This document shows, piece by piece, positions 13,161 to 25,060 of a stretch of 38,242 bases of DNA; the stretch's first letter is position 1, and every line of letters begins with the position of its first letter. Under the pieces are notes generated by a model, which was given only the letters and a program-made list of their open reading frames with translations, was not told the origin of the DNA and did not search any database. The stretch is from positions 3,045,312 to 3,083,553 of the forward strand of contig MU001492.1 in the NCBI GenBank assembly GCA_010093485.1. Reading direction: 5' to 3'. The position numbers and the translations under genes were made by a program. Origin of the DNA: Karstenula rhodostoma CBS 690.94. Its lineage: Eukaryota > Ascomycota > Dothideomycetes > Pleosporales > Didymosphaeriaceae.

Positions 13161-14560
13161 TATACTATTATAATTATTATAATTATTATTTTTAAATTTA
13201 ATTATTTTATCTTTATTAATACTATTATATAGTACTACCTAGCCCTTATAATTACTATTAGAGTTTTTAAATAAATACTCCTTATCTTTTATATTATAGA
13301 TTAAGTAGGAGTATTTTTTCTTATAATATAAGGTATACTAGACTAGAGGGGTATTACTATTAATCTTAGACTTACTATTAATTAAAATAGCCTTTTCCTT
13401 ACTTAAGCCGAGGTTCTAGGTACCTAGTTCTCTAAAGTCGATATTTTCTTTAAATCTAAGAAATCTATAATTATTATAGAAATTATAAGTAAACTAAATT
13501 AAACTATAATTACTAGAAAGGTTCTTATCCTAATTATCTTCCTTAGTATTAATTATAACTATATTAAGATTACTATAAGTATATAAGAGAAAAAGGTACT
13601 TACTATTACTAGTTAAAGGCTTACTAATAATACTATTAGTAGGGTTCTTATTATTTATATTATCTAGATTATTATATATCTTACTAGAGTTACTACTATT
13701 ATTATCTATAAGGTTACTAGATAATATAGTAATAATATCTATATATATAATATCTTTAACTACTTAGCTATAAGTAGGACTAGAACTATACTATAATATA
13801 TTAATAACCTAACCCTTACTAAAAGTATAACTATTTAAGTTTTAATTATTTATATTATTTAAAATAATATATATTCTATTAGAGTTACTACTATTATTAT
13901 TTATAAGGTTATTAGATAATATAGTAAGGCTATCTATAGGTATACTATTTATAACTAAACTATTCTCTATATAATAAATAAAAGACTCTATTTTACCTAT
14001 TCTATAGTTTTTAGTACTAGTTTTTAAGTTTACCTAATAGTATTTATAAGATAGAGGTAATAGTATATTTCTATTCTACTTTACTTTTACTTTTATTACT
14101 ATACTAATTTTATTATTCTCTAGTAACTCTAGGAATAGAATAGTAAATATAATAGTTTTACTAAAACTAAGGTCTAAAAGCTCTTAAATTATAATATTAA
14201 AAGTTATATAAGTTTAGATAGGAATATACTTCTTCTTTACCTCTTATATATAAACGCGATAATTCTATATAGTTTTAAATAATATATTAGCTTTTTTTAC
14301 TAATAGTACCTACTATACCCTATTAGTGTTATTAATTTAAAATATATTAATAATATTAAGTTTAGTTGGCTTATCTAATATCTTATATTATATAAAGTTA
14401 AGTATAAGCTTAGTTTACTATAGTTAGATATAAGATAAAGGGTATATTTTAGTCTAAATAAAAATTCTATATAAACTATAATATATATTATTAATTAGCT
14501 TATTAATTAATTTTTTAATTAAGGCTATTACTTACTCGGGTTTATTCTTCTAGACTAATA
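13161..14560 (-). other. Possible low-complexity N-terminal extension of SNF2 relic copy 1
   Basis: The minus strand stays intermittently open and encodes Ser/Asn/Leu-rich sequence, including two 195-bp-spaced direct repeats anchored at 13,686 and 13,881 whose minus-strand reading contains LIDNNSSNS. It may be the disordered N-terminus of the SNF2 protein, a separate gene, or non-coding. No domain is recognised. An intact-looking CG-containing patch (gccgaggttctaggtaccta) lies near 13,408. Confidence 0.35.
13686..13946. repeat. Two direct repeats 195 bp apart
   Basis: agagttactactattattat occurs at 13,686 and again at 13,881, each followed by a closely similar segment of about 45 bases (ctataaggttactagataat and variants). 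The sequence upstream of each copy is also related but more diverged. The duplication has accumulated C/T and G/A differences. Confidence 0.75.
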
Positions 14561-14564
14561 CTTA

Positions 14565-14712
14565 TATAATAGATAATTCTTATTTAATAGATAATTTAGA
14601 CTTAATAGATAATTCGGGCTTAATAAATAATTTAGGCTTAATAGATAATTTAGGCTTAATAGATAATTTAGGCTTAATAGATAATTCGGGCTTAATAGAT
14701 AATTTAGGCTTA
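14565..14712 (-). repeat. 18-bp minisatellite, about 8 units
   Basis: The unit cttaatagataatttagg and its variant ending cggg is repeated head to tail; exact 18-bp starts include 14,601, 14,619, 14,637, 14,655, 14,673 and 14,691. On the minus strand the only stop-free frame reads P-(E/K)-L-S-I-K, a hexapeptide repeat; the cccgaa variants retain Glu. It lies in line with the minus-strand SNF2 relic and could encode a repetitive N-terminus. Codon-multiple unit length favours a coding origin. Confidence 0.8.
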
Positions 14713-15354
14713 ACTATTAGAGTAGTTTCCTTTACTATAAACTTAGGCTTACTATACTAGTTTAGTATTATATAAAGGGTATATACTTTCTATATATTAT
14801 TAGGGATATTTTAAATATTTAACACGGGGATCTTCTATAGTACTAGAATAGTATAAGTATTTTAAAAAGAGGATTTATAGCCTTTATATTATATATTAGT
14901 AGGGTTTATTATAGAGTAATACTCCCTTAGCTATTCTTTAATACCCTTAAACTAGCTAGTAGTAAGGCCGAATATAATTTTATAATTAGTATCCTTAAGC
15001 TCTATAGATTTAAAGTAAGTAGTAAACTAGGTCTAGTTAAGTAGTATTATAAATAGTATTATAGAAGTTTAGTATATAATAGCTATATAAGGCTAGAGAG
15101 GATAGTTAGTAATAAATAGTAGATTATAAGGTTAGGTCTATTAGTATATTTTTATATTAGTTAGTATAGATAATTAAAAAAGTAAATAATTTAATATAGT
15201 ATTAGTACTAGGTTATATTATATTCTCTATTACTAGGGTAAAAGTAAATAGTAAAGAAATACTTAAGAGTAGAATAATTAAAAGAGTAAAGTTACCTTAC
15301 TATAGATTAATATTTAGAGTATAGTAATTAAATTACGAGCTAATTTCTTATAAA

Positions 15355-15675
15355 TCTATACTAGTTTATATTAATAGATAAAGTATAGGGATTTTTATAT
15401 TATATCGAGTTATTATAGTAAGCTCTCTATTACCTTAGTAAAGGAGATATAAATATATACTTAATAGTAGAAAATAGGGTAAAGTAATATTAATTAGTCT
15501 AAATATATAGTATAATAAACTAATTTTACCTAAAATTATATAAGCCTATATTAAATAGGTAGAGTATAGGATTTTTATATTATACTAAACTATTATATTA
15601 AGTTATTATATTAAAATTACTATTATATAAAGGAAGAGAATTAGTAAATATATACTTAAGAATAGGGAATTAGTT
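15355..15675. repeat. Direct repeats about 181 bp apart
   Basis: A segment containing agtatagggatttttatatt at about 15,381 recurs as agtataggatttttatatta at about 15,563. Both copies continue into an aatatatacttaa segment and a final agaaaataggg/agaatagggaa word. The second copy differs by transitions and small indels. Confidence 0.7.
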
Positions 15676-15872
15676 ATATTTAGGTAGATTATATTACTCT
15701 ATATTAAGATATAGAGTATATATTTTATATAGAATATAATATTAATATAATATAAGAAGAAAGTATAAAGGGGACTATTTAGAGATATAGAACTATATAT
15801 CTAAATATAACTAACTAGTTAATACTATAATATAGAGTAAGAGTAGAAGATATATTAAAAGTATCTTTTTAG

Positions 15873-16060
15873 ATCTAGATAGTTAGTATATAATAAATAG
15901 TATTAATCTAAAATATTATACCGGGTTACTCTATTATAGAGCGGGAGAGTAAAGAGAAATTATAGAAACTATTTTAAACCTAGCTAGTTAGTATATAATA
16001 GAGAGTATTAATTATAAATAATATACTAGATTACTAAGTAGTATAACTAGGAGTTAAGCT
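15873..16060. repeat. Direct repeats 105 bp apart
   Basis: agttagtatataata starts at 15,881 and again at 15,986. Both copies are followed by an agtattaat...aatattata/aatatacta...ggttact/gattact series. The second copy is partial. Confidence 0.7.
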
Positions 16061-16644
16061 ATTAAAGTAATATAGCTATTAAAGAGGGTATACCTATACT
16101 AATTATATAACTAGAATATTTATAGTCCCTACTTATTTATATTAAATATAAATTTTCTATCTATAACTAAAATATTTAGGTAGTCTCCTCTCTCTTTTAC
16201 TCCTCCTTTTAATCTTATAAATAGCCCCTTTAATTTTAATACTTTTTTCTTACTTTTAGGTTTTATACTAGACTAGTATAGCGAGCCTTTATAATTATAC
16301 TTTATAAATATATATCTACCTATTCTATAAATTACTAAAGGTATACTCTCTATATATAAAAGTACTCTAATAAGCTACTAACTACTATATAACTATTACT
16401 ACTATAAATAGTCTAGTAGTATATTTTATTACTTATAATATTAATTACCTATTATTTAAAAGAAAGTTCTCTAAGGATATTACTATATTTATAATCTACC
16501 TAGAAAAAAAGAAGAATACTACTAATAATACTAATAATAAGACTAAGAATAAAGTTAATAATAAAAATAATAATACTTCTAGCCTCTATATAGGTAATAT
16601 TTTTATAAAGAAAGAATCTATTAGTAGGAAGAATTTACTACTTC

Positions 16645-16875
16645 TCTATAATAAGTATAAATAATCTAGCTATTTTTAAGCTTAGTACCCTAACTAAATA
16701 TATAACTAGTATAAGTAATCTAGCTACTTTTAAATTAAATACCCTAGCTATCTCTATAACTAGTATAAATAATCTAGCTATTTTTAAGCTAAATATTCTA
16801 GCCATTTCTATAACTAGTATAAGTAATCTAACTATTTTTAAACTAAATATTCTAATTAAATATACTATAAGTATA
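16645..16875 (+). repeat. 54-bp tandem repeat (18-residue Gln/Tyr-rich peptide), 4 copies
   Basis: aatctagctatttttaa-like anchors occur at 16,663, 16,717, 16,771 and 16,825, exactly 54 bp apart. In the gene frame each unit reads approximately YN*YK*SSYF*AKYPS, where * is TAA/TAG and probably was Gln. That gives a Gln/Tyr/Ser-rich, prion-like 18-residue repeat. Unit length is a multiple of three and the frame is kept across all copies, which supports a coding origin. Confidence 0.85.
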
Positions 16876-19800
16876 GTAATCTAGATTATCTAGTATTAGA
16901 CTATTAATTACCTAATAAGTATATAGCCTATAGTAAAGAAGAATATAAGTATAAAAAGTATCTAAATAAATATTTTTACTATTTAGGTACTAACTATATA
17001 GTTAATATATACTACACGATTTAATATATAGCTACTCCTATTAAAATATTTATTATTAAGAATACTTCTACTAAAATATCTATTACTATAGATATATCTA
17101 TTAAAGTACTAACTAATCTAGATATTATAAAGAATATTAGACCCCCTTTTAGTATATTTAAGGTACTAGAGGTTAGCTAGTTAGAAGTTATAATATTTAT
17201 AATAGTATAGTCTAAATATATCTTATTTATATATCTATACTTAGTAACTTTATACTTAAGTAAGAATATAGAAGGCTATTAGGTTTATAAAAAAGCTATT
17301 CTTTAAATATTTACCTTTAACCTTTTATAGAATATTAAAATTTATAAGCTTTTACTTAATCTATTTTCTAATAACTCCTTACTTTTAGAGGAAAATAAGT
17401 ATAACCTTAAGTAACTTAGTACTTTAGACTATAATAAATTCTATAAGTTAGTTTATAAAAAAAATACTACCTCTAGCCTCTATTATATTACTTAGCTAGT
17501 AGAATTATATAAAAATAATAATAGTAAAATAATAGACTACTTTACTTTTAGTCTATTATTTAATAATAAATAAGGCCTATTTATATCTTATATATATATA
17601 CTTCGAGATATAATACTAAAGTATTATTAGGTAAATATCTACTTCTATATTACTATTACCTTATAGTTTAAAGATACTATAATTAAAGCTAATATATTAA
17701 TAAATAATTATTATATATATAATACCTTAGCTAACTAGTTCCTATATAAGAAAATTAATATCTAATTTAAAATAAAGTTACCCCCTAATATATACCCTTA
17801 ATATAAAATTAAGGCTTATAAATAGTTTAATTACTATAATAAGCTTTTAGTTATATACTTCTTTAATATTATTATAAAATTTAAGGTAATACTAGATATA
17901 GTATTTATACTAATATATATATATCTAGTTAAAATTAGTAAAAACTCTAATTAATACCTCTACTTTATACTTATAGTTATAGATAAGTATCTAAACCTTT
18001 ATATTAATAATAAATTTAATATTTAGTTTCTTAGTAAAAATATAAGCGAGAGTAATATATAGTATAAAAATATTATACCCCTAAATAATTTTAGTAGGGG
18101 TCTAGAGTACTATATATAGGTTTAATAACCTTATAATTATAAGTCTAGATTTAATCTAGTATCTAAATTCTTAGCCAATTATATTATAAAGACTAGAGAT
18201 TATAAAAATATTAATAAGCTATAGACTATACTAGACTATTATCTAGAAATCCAGATCTATATTTAGACTAAGGAATTAAAGAACTAGATTAAATATAAAA
18301 TTAATACCCTATAAAAGCTATTCTAAAAAAAGAAGAAGTTATAGTATCTACTTAATATACTCTTAAATAATAATATACTTAGCCTCTCTATATATAACTA
18401 CTTTAGTTTATATATTAAAAAGTATAGGTAAAAGATTATAGATACTATTATTAACTAAGCTACCTATATTATTAGACTAAAGGATAAGTAGCTAATATAT
18501 TTTACCTTTTTAAAAAATTTATAAGGTATAGTTAACCTTATATAAGGTACTAGTAGTATAGATAAATCTAGACTAATTAAGGCTACTATATATTACTATT
18601 ATAAGATATCTATAGAAGGTTATAATATAGAATAGTTTTAGATTATCTTATCTATTAATATATAGCTAGATAAACTAGCTATATAGATATATAGCTACTT
18701 TATAGTATAATATAAAAAATATTATATAGACTACCTTAATACTAATATTCTATACCCTATTATAGTTTACTAGTATATATAAATAATAGAAAAAAAGATC
18801 TAGTAGAAAAATATACTTATTAAATATAAGGATATTAATACTTATCTAGAGTATATACTTAGCCTCGATAATTCTACTATTACTACTAATAATAATATTA
18901 CTAGTAAACCTAATATAGAGGAACTATTAATTAACTATATACTATATATATTATTAGTAAAAAAGAATAGTACCCTTAATAATATATAACTAAAGAAAGG
19001 CTATATATTTAAAGGATAGTAAATACTATATCTTACTAGTATCCCTATAATAAATAGACTCTACTATTCTATTACTAATCTAAACTTAAAAAAGTATAAA
19101 TTATTTTATAACTTACTTAATAAATATAGTAAAGGCTATAAATTCGGGTTTAAGAATATAGAAATACTTAATATAGCTATAAATTATATAGTAGCCTATT
19201 TAGTTAAGGTTATCTATATTATTTTTATAATACTATATACTCTATTAGAGTATTATATATATATAAAATTATAGGTCTATACTATACTCTAGAATAAGGC
19301 TAGTAAAATTATTAAGTATTAAGCACTTTACCCCTATATTTAGTTATAACTAGGTACCTATTATATTCTCTTTAGAGATATTTACTAACTATCTTCTATT
19401 ATAGAATTGGCTAAAGTTATTAAAAACCCCTATTTCTAGGAATAGACTAGTATTTTACTATTTACGTGCCTTTTACTTAGTAGTCTTCCCTAGCTCTAGT
19501 TAGACCTATAATACTAGTATATAGAGGATATTACTAATTTAGTAAATATAGTCTAGCTAGGTAAATAGCTATATATTAATTCTAGTATTAATAACTAATT
19601 TAATATCCCCCTTATCTATAAGTTTTTTAAAAAGAAATTTAATATAAAAAAGATAATTTATTTTATCTAGACTATAAATAAGATTAATATAAATCTAATT
19701 ATTAAGTTAAGGTTTAATATACCCTTTACTAAATATAGTCTTAGTCTCCTAATCTAGCTTTTTAATTAGGGTTTTAAGGGTAAGGATATTCTTATTATTA

Positions 19801-20334
19801 TACCTTATATAGTATAATATTTAGCCTATATTATAGATATCTATATAGTTACTATATACCTATTAAATAAGGTAAAGAATACTAATAAGTTTAAAAGTAT
19901 CTTTAAGGGTATAATAAAGGTAATAATTATTACTATTAATAGTATTTAGAATTTAGAGAAGAATATTATATTATTTAATAGTATTATTACTAGTACCTTT
20001 AGTTTTATATTTAATATAAACTATATACTATTAGCTCTTACTTATCTTTATAGTAGTATAATTATTATTAGGGATAATATTATCTATTAGCTAGTATTAA
20101 ATAAAAATAAATACTACTAGAAAATTATATACTATTAGATAGTATATTATTACTATAAATAGAAATACTTTATAAACCTAGAGGATAATAAGGTTAAAAA
20201 GTAGTAGGCTAAGATTAAATTTCTAGTTAAGCTAAATAAAATACTTACTAACCTCTATACCTTCTAGACTATAACTTAGAATCCCTATAATTTAGAAGAT
20301 AATAATATCTAGGAAGGCCCCGTTCTAGATATCT

Positions 20335-20680
20335 TTAAAGAGCTAAATAATAATAATAGTAGTAGTAAAAATAGTAATAAAGATAGTAGTAATAATAATA
20401 ATAATAGCTAGAATAATAGTAATAATAGTAAAGGTAATAATAGTAATAATAGTAGTATTTAAAATAGTAGTATCTAGAATAATAGTAGTAATAATAAAAG
20501 TAGTAGTAATAAAAATAGTAGTAGTAATAATAATATTACTAAAAGTAATAATAATATTACTAGGGGTAATAGTTTCTAGAATAGTAATTAGTAGTAAATA
20601 AAAGGGTAATAATACTAATAGTAATAGTAAAACTAATAATAATAATAAGGCTAATAGTAGTAATAAAACTCTAATAGTAA
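20335..20680 (+). repeat. Ser/Asn homopolymeric tract (AAT/AGT trinucleotide repeat)
   Basis: Runs of aat and agt codons encode alternating Asn and Ser stretches with occasional Lys, Ile and Thr at the C-terminus of the Upf1-like relic. The few in-frame stops are TAG/TAA at positions that may have been Gln or Trp. The tract lacks CA/TG targets, so it survives almost unmutated. Confidence 0.8.
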
Positions 20681-20790
20681 TAGTAAGGCTAGTTATAGTT
20701 ATAAAAGTAGAGGTAAGGATTATATTTATAATAACCCTAATAATAGTTACTATACTCTAAATAATTTTACTAAAACTATTAGTATTATAA

Positions 20791-21150
20791 TATTTTATAG
20801 TTTATAATAGGTAATAATATAAAGTAAATAATTTAATTAAAATAATAAAAACTTACCTCTATAATTAATTACTAGTTTATTATTTAAGGTATAATTATAT
20901 AAAAAAATAGAGGTAGGAATTAGTATATAATACTACTATCCCTATAGAAATATTATTTAAGATTATTAATAAAGCTTAACTCCTCTAATATAAAAGACTC
21001 CCTATTAGAAAGTTTCTATTTAAGATTCTAGTATTATTAAATTTTATACTAGATAAAGGTAGAGTTAGTTTCTAATACTAGTATTACTTATTAGCTTATA
21101 TAATTATAATTAATTATGGGGCCTACTATAGGGTAGGAACTTAACTTTCT
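20791..21150. other. 3' flank of the Upf1-like relic
   Basis: AT-rich sequence with no recognised gene. A related pair, ctaatataaaagactccctattag and agtttctatttaagattctagtatt, lies around 20,975-21,035. The word taattatggggcc near 21,112 keeps one TG. Confidence 0.4.
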
Positions 21151-21620
21151 ATAAATTAAAATAAATTTATATAAATTTAGCTTTATATAAATATACCTAC
21201 TCTTTTCTTATTTAGTAAAAATTTTATTATATATAAACCTATATAATTTTATATAAATATTACTTTATATAAACTTCTATAAACTTATATAAACTTAACT
21301 TAATATAAATTTACCTAATTTAATATAAGCTAGTATAATTTTAATTTTATATAAACTTCTATAAACTTCTATAAACTTATATAGACTTAACTTAATATAA
21401 ATTTACCTAATTTAATATAAGCTAGTATAATTTTAATCTTATATAAACTTTTATAAACTTTTATAAACTTATATAGACTTAATTTAATATAAATTTACTT
21501 TATTTAATATAAGCTAGTATAATTCTAACCTTTTTAAAACCTCTATAATTTATTATAAACTCTATTTTATAAAAACTTATATAAATTTAAATAAACTTAA
21601 ATAAATTTAACTCTATATAA
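21150..21620. repeat. TATAAACTT minisatellite with 92-bp higher-order period
   Basis: Short tataaactt-type units of about 10-11 bp are organised into 92-bp higher-order copies: ataagctagtataatt starts at 21,325, 21,417 and 21,509. Each copy contains two or three tataaactt units, an aacttaatataaattta segment and the anchor. Confidence 0.85.
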
Positions 21621-22430
21621 ATTTATCTAATTCTTTAAAAGCTATATATATTATTTTTATATAATAAAATTATTACTACTTTCTATTATTATTTATATAG
21701 TATATTATAAAAGAATAGTTATAAAAATAAAAACTACTAAAAAACTAAAATATAAATACTAACTATTAAAATTTTAACTAGTTTTTAATATTTTTATTTA
21801 TAATAATTTATTATATACTAGAAATAGATAGTAAGAAAATATATTATATTATATATTATTTTAGATAGTAGAACTATATACTAAATTTACTAGAAAAAAA
21901 AAGTACCTTATATAAAATTATAAAAGAAATAAAAGAATATAATTAAATTATTTTATTAAAATTTTACTATAATCTAGTAAAATATATAATAAATTAACTA
22001 TAATAAACTAAATTTATCTTTTATTTATTTATATAATAGTATACTATTTACTTTACTTATTTAATTATAGATTAAAATAAACTAATAATTATCTATATTA
22101 GTTTTTATTTATATATAATTATTTATATAATCTAGTTATAATTTATATACTTAGTTTTTTATATTTTAATCTAAGTCTAATACTATATCTCTAAAAACTA
22201 TATTTATATTAAAATTAATAATTTAGTATTTATATTATTATTACTTTAATTATATTATTAGTAAAGAGTTCTATACTATTTATATTATAATTAGTAATTC
22301 TAGTAAATAAAATACTATTTATATTTAAAATATAATAATAAAATTTTATTTATATAATTTTAATAATTATTATAAAGATATAAAATATTTTATAACTATA
22401 TTTTTATATAACTAGTTACTATAATAGATA
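21621..22430. other. Extremely AT-rich spacer between the minisatellites
   Basis: Here even CT and CC become rare, and no coding frame, motif or clear repeat is visible. It is the most AT-rich long stretch of the window by eye. Confidence 0.5.
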
Positions 22431-23115
22431 TAAAATTAATTTTATAAAAACTTTACTTTATATAAATTTATTTAATTTCCTTAAAAATAATTTAAACTTA
22501 ATTTTATAGAATCTACTATACTCTAGTATATAATTAATTTATATAAACTTTATTACCCTTAACTTTATATTAGTTTATATAATTTAGAAATAGGCTAGTT
22601 TAATTAAAACTTTTTTTAACTCTATTTACTTTACTATAAGCTTAACTCTATATAAATTTACCTAGTTTATTTTAAAATAATATAAATCTAATTTTATTAC
22701 TAGTTTTATAAATTTAACTATATTTATATAAAGAAATAGAAGTTCTATTTTATATAAACTTAAGTTTATAAAAATTTCTATAAATATAGTTAAAGTAATA
22801 TAAACTTACTATTATAAAACCTTTTATAGACTTATTTAAAATAATATAAACTTAATTTTATAAAAACTTCTATAAATATAGTTAAAGTAATATAAACTTA
22901 ATTTTATAAAAACTTCTATAAATATAGTTAAAATAATATAAACTTAACTTTATATAAATCTTTATAAACTTTACTTTATATAAACTTTTATAAACTTTAT
23001 TTTATATAAAGTTAAATAAACTTTTATAAACTTTACTTACTATAAACTTATATAATTTAATAATAATTTCTATAAACTTATATAAACTAATATAAACTAT
23101 TATAAACTTTACTTA
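22431..23115. repeat. TATAAACTT minisatellite with 46/92-bp period, adjoining the gap
   Basis: ttctataaatatagttaaag and variants start at 22,776, 22,868 and 22,914, giving steps of 92 and 46 bp. The last 180 bases decay into irregular tataaactt/tttataaacttt units that run directly into the N block. It is clearly related to the array at 21,150-21,620. Confidence 0.8.
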
Positions 23116-24040
23116 NNNNNNNNNNNNNNNNNNNNNNNNNNNNNNNNNNNNNNNNNNNNNNNNNNNNNNNNNNNNNNNNNNNNNNNNNNNNNNNNNNNNN
23201 NNNNNNNNNNNNNNNNNNNNNNNNNNNNNNNNNNNNNNNNNNNNNNNNNNNNNNNNNNNNNNNNNNNNNNNNNNNNNNNNNNNNNNNNNNNNNNNNNNNN
23301 NNNNNNNNNNNNNNNNNNNNNNNNNNNNNNNNNNNNNNNNNNNNNNNNNNNNNNNNNNNNNNNNNNNNNNNNNNNNNNNNNNNNNNNNNNNNNNNNNNNN
23401 NNNNNNNNNNNNNNNNNNNNNNNNNNNNNNNNNNNNNNNNNNNNNNNNNNNNNNNNNNNNNNNNNNNNNNNNNNNNNNNNNNNNNNNNNNNNNNNNNNNN
23501 NNNNNNNNNNNNNNNNNNNNNNNNNNNNNNNNNNNNNNNNNNNNNNNNNNNNNNNNNNNNNNNNNNNNNNNNNNNNNNNNNNNNNNNNNNNNNNNNNNNN
23601 NNNNNNNNNNNNNNNNNNNNNNNNNNNNNNNNNNNNNNNNNNNNNNNNNNNNNNNNNNNNNNNNNNNNNNNNNNNNNNNNNNNNNNNNNNNNNNNNNNNN
23701 NNNNNNNNNNNNNNNNNNNNNNNNNNNNNNNNNNNNNNNNNNNNNNNNNNNNNNNNNNNNNNNNNNNNNNNNNNNNNNNNNNNNNNNNNNNNNNNNNNNN
23801 NNNNNNNNNNNNNNNNNNNNNNNNNNNNNNNNNNNNNNNNNNNNNNNNNNNNNNNNNNNNNNNNNNNNNNNNNNNNNNNNNNNNNNNNNNNNNNNNNNNN
23901 NNNNNNNNNNNNNNNNNNNNNNNNNNNNNNNNNNNNNNNNNNNNNNNNNNNNNNNNNNNNNNNNNNNNNNNNNNNNNNNNNNNNNNNNNNNNNNNNNNNN
24001 NNNNNNNNNNNNNNNNNNNNNNNNNNNNNNNNNNNNNNNN
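23116..24040. other. Assembly gap (925 N)
   Basis: The run of N begins directly inside the TATAAACTT minisatellite. The gap is most simply explained by failure to assemble the array. The true length is unknown, and the sequence resuming at 24,041 is of different character. Confidence 0.95.
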
Positions 24041-25060
24041 TATCCTATTAACTAATACTAATTATCCTATTAATTAATACCTAGTATCTAGAAACTATAA
24101 TAGGGGTAATTATAAAAGTTTATAATTTTTCTATAGCCCCCCTTAGTATAATCCTTTATATATATTTAAACTTTCCTATTAACCCCTATTATAAGGTATA
24201 TTCTTCTATATACTAATATTACTAAAACTTTCCTCTTTAATAGTATAATATATTAGCTATAGACCTCTTACTAAGTTATATCTTACTAAGTTACTATCTA
24301 ATAGTTTCTCTAGTAATAATTTTTTAGGAAGTAGTTTATCTATTATATAGGTAATATATATATCCTTAATTACTATAGAACCCTTAAATACCTTTTTATT
24401 ATACTTTATAACTATATCTATTTAGAAGCTAAACTATACTATAGTTATACCTCTTTTAATATATATATTTAAGATAGTATTCTAAGGTAAAATTATAAAT
24501 ATTCTAATTCTAAACTTTATCCTTAGTATATACTACCTCTTTCCTACCTCTAGCTATTTTCTAAACTCTTTTTATATAGATAGGTCTATATACTCTATAG
24601 CTTCTTCCCCTTCTACTATATAATATAAAACTCTAAATAAGTATTCCTTTACTATAATTATATAGCCTCTTCCTTATCTACTAGATAGTACTTTTTACTC
24701 CTATACTATTATTTCTATTACTTTAAATTCTATCTAAATTATTACCTATATCTATTACTACCTTATCTCTCTAATAATCCTAATAGTCTAGCCCTACTTT
24801 ACTATTATATATAGTAATATAAACCTTACTATATCCCCCCCTATAAAACTAGACTCTATATATATACCTTTTAAATATTATAATAGTACTAGCTAGTTTT
24901 ATCTTTAATTTATATTACTTTCTCTATTTCCTCTAAATAATATACCTTTCCCTACTATAAGTTTATTTACTCTATTTTCTATATTAGTAAAGAACCTCTT
25001 TCCCTTCTTATACTATACTCTCTATACCTATAGTACTATTTTCTAATCCTATAAATAGTC
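24041..25060. other. Pyrimidine-rich RIP-degraded DNA after the gap
   Basis: The plus strand is T/C-rich. The minus strand gives only short protein-like pieces in different frames, which may be frameshifted remains of the gene at 25,060-25,560. A hairpin-like motif copy is at 24,168 (listed separately). No family is recognised. Confidence 0.4.
24168..24190 (+). repeat. Hairpin-motif copy (AAACTTTCCTA...CCCC)
   Basis: aaactttcctattaacccct matches the right half of the palindromic motif found repeatedly after 31 kb. Its left arm is poorly preserved. An apparently related inverted structure (aggggtaattataaaag...cccccc) lies just upstream at about 24,085-24,142. Confidence 0.5.

Larger units (their letters stand above)
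14850..16260. other. Repeat-rich intergenic region between divergent SNF2 and Upf1-like relics
   Basis: No protein-like frame is convincing. The interval holds two families of direct repeats (listed separately), short GC-bearing islands (atatcgagttat near 15,403; accgggttact and gagcgggagag near 15,920-15,950) and, before the plus-strand gene, a T-rich tract (cttttttcttacttttagg, 16,240-16,260). Flanking genes point away from each other, so both former promoters should lie here. Confidence 0.5.
16280..20790 (+). pseudogene. Upf1-like SF1 helicase relic with repetitive N-terminus and Ser/Asn-rich tail
   Basis: Read through TAA/TAG, this is a superfamily 1B (Upf1/SMG-2-like) helicase. Motif I reads LI*GTSSIDKSRLIKAT at 18,540-18,590, matching the family GPPGTGKSRLI. 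Motif II reads NKASK at 19,293-19,307, where the family has DEAG(K/Q). Motif III reads ILFRDIY*LS (19,365-19,394), the family GDxxQLPP. It is followed by LFTCLLL...L*LDL*YW, corresponding to the L..QYRM segment. Motifs V/VI are I(T/N)SI*NLEKNIILFNS and LLALTYLYSSIIIIRDN (19,940-20,085), matching the TIDSxQGxE and NVALTRA signatures. The N-terminus has Asn/Lys-rich sequence and an 18-residue repeat; the C-terminus is a long Ser/Asn tract. Upf1-like enzymes unwind RNA or DNA 5'-3'. It is dead. The start near 16,280 is a guess. Confidence 0.8.

Noticed and set aside
16645..16875. Spaced-repeat appearance suggestive of a CRISPR-like array.
   Set aside because: The repeat and the 'spacer' both recur in every 54-bp unit, the unit is a multiple of three in frame with a protein relic, and the genome is fungal.
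20335..20680. Trinucleotide aat/agt repeat as a non-coding microsatellite.
   Set aside because: It is continuous with the reading frame of the Upf1-like relic and lies where a C-terminal tail is expected, so a coding origin is more likely.
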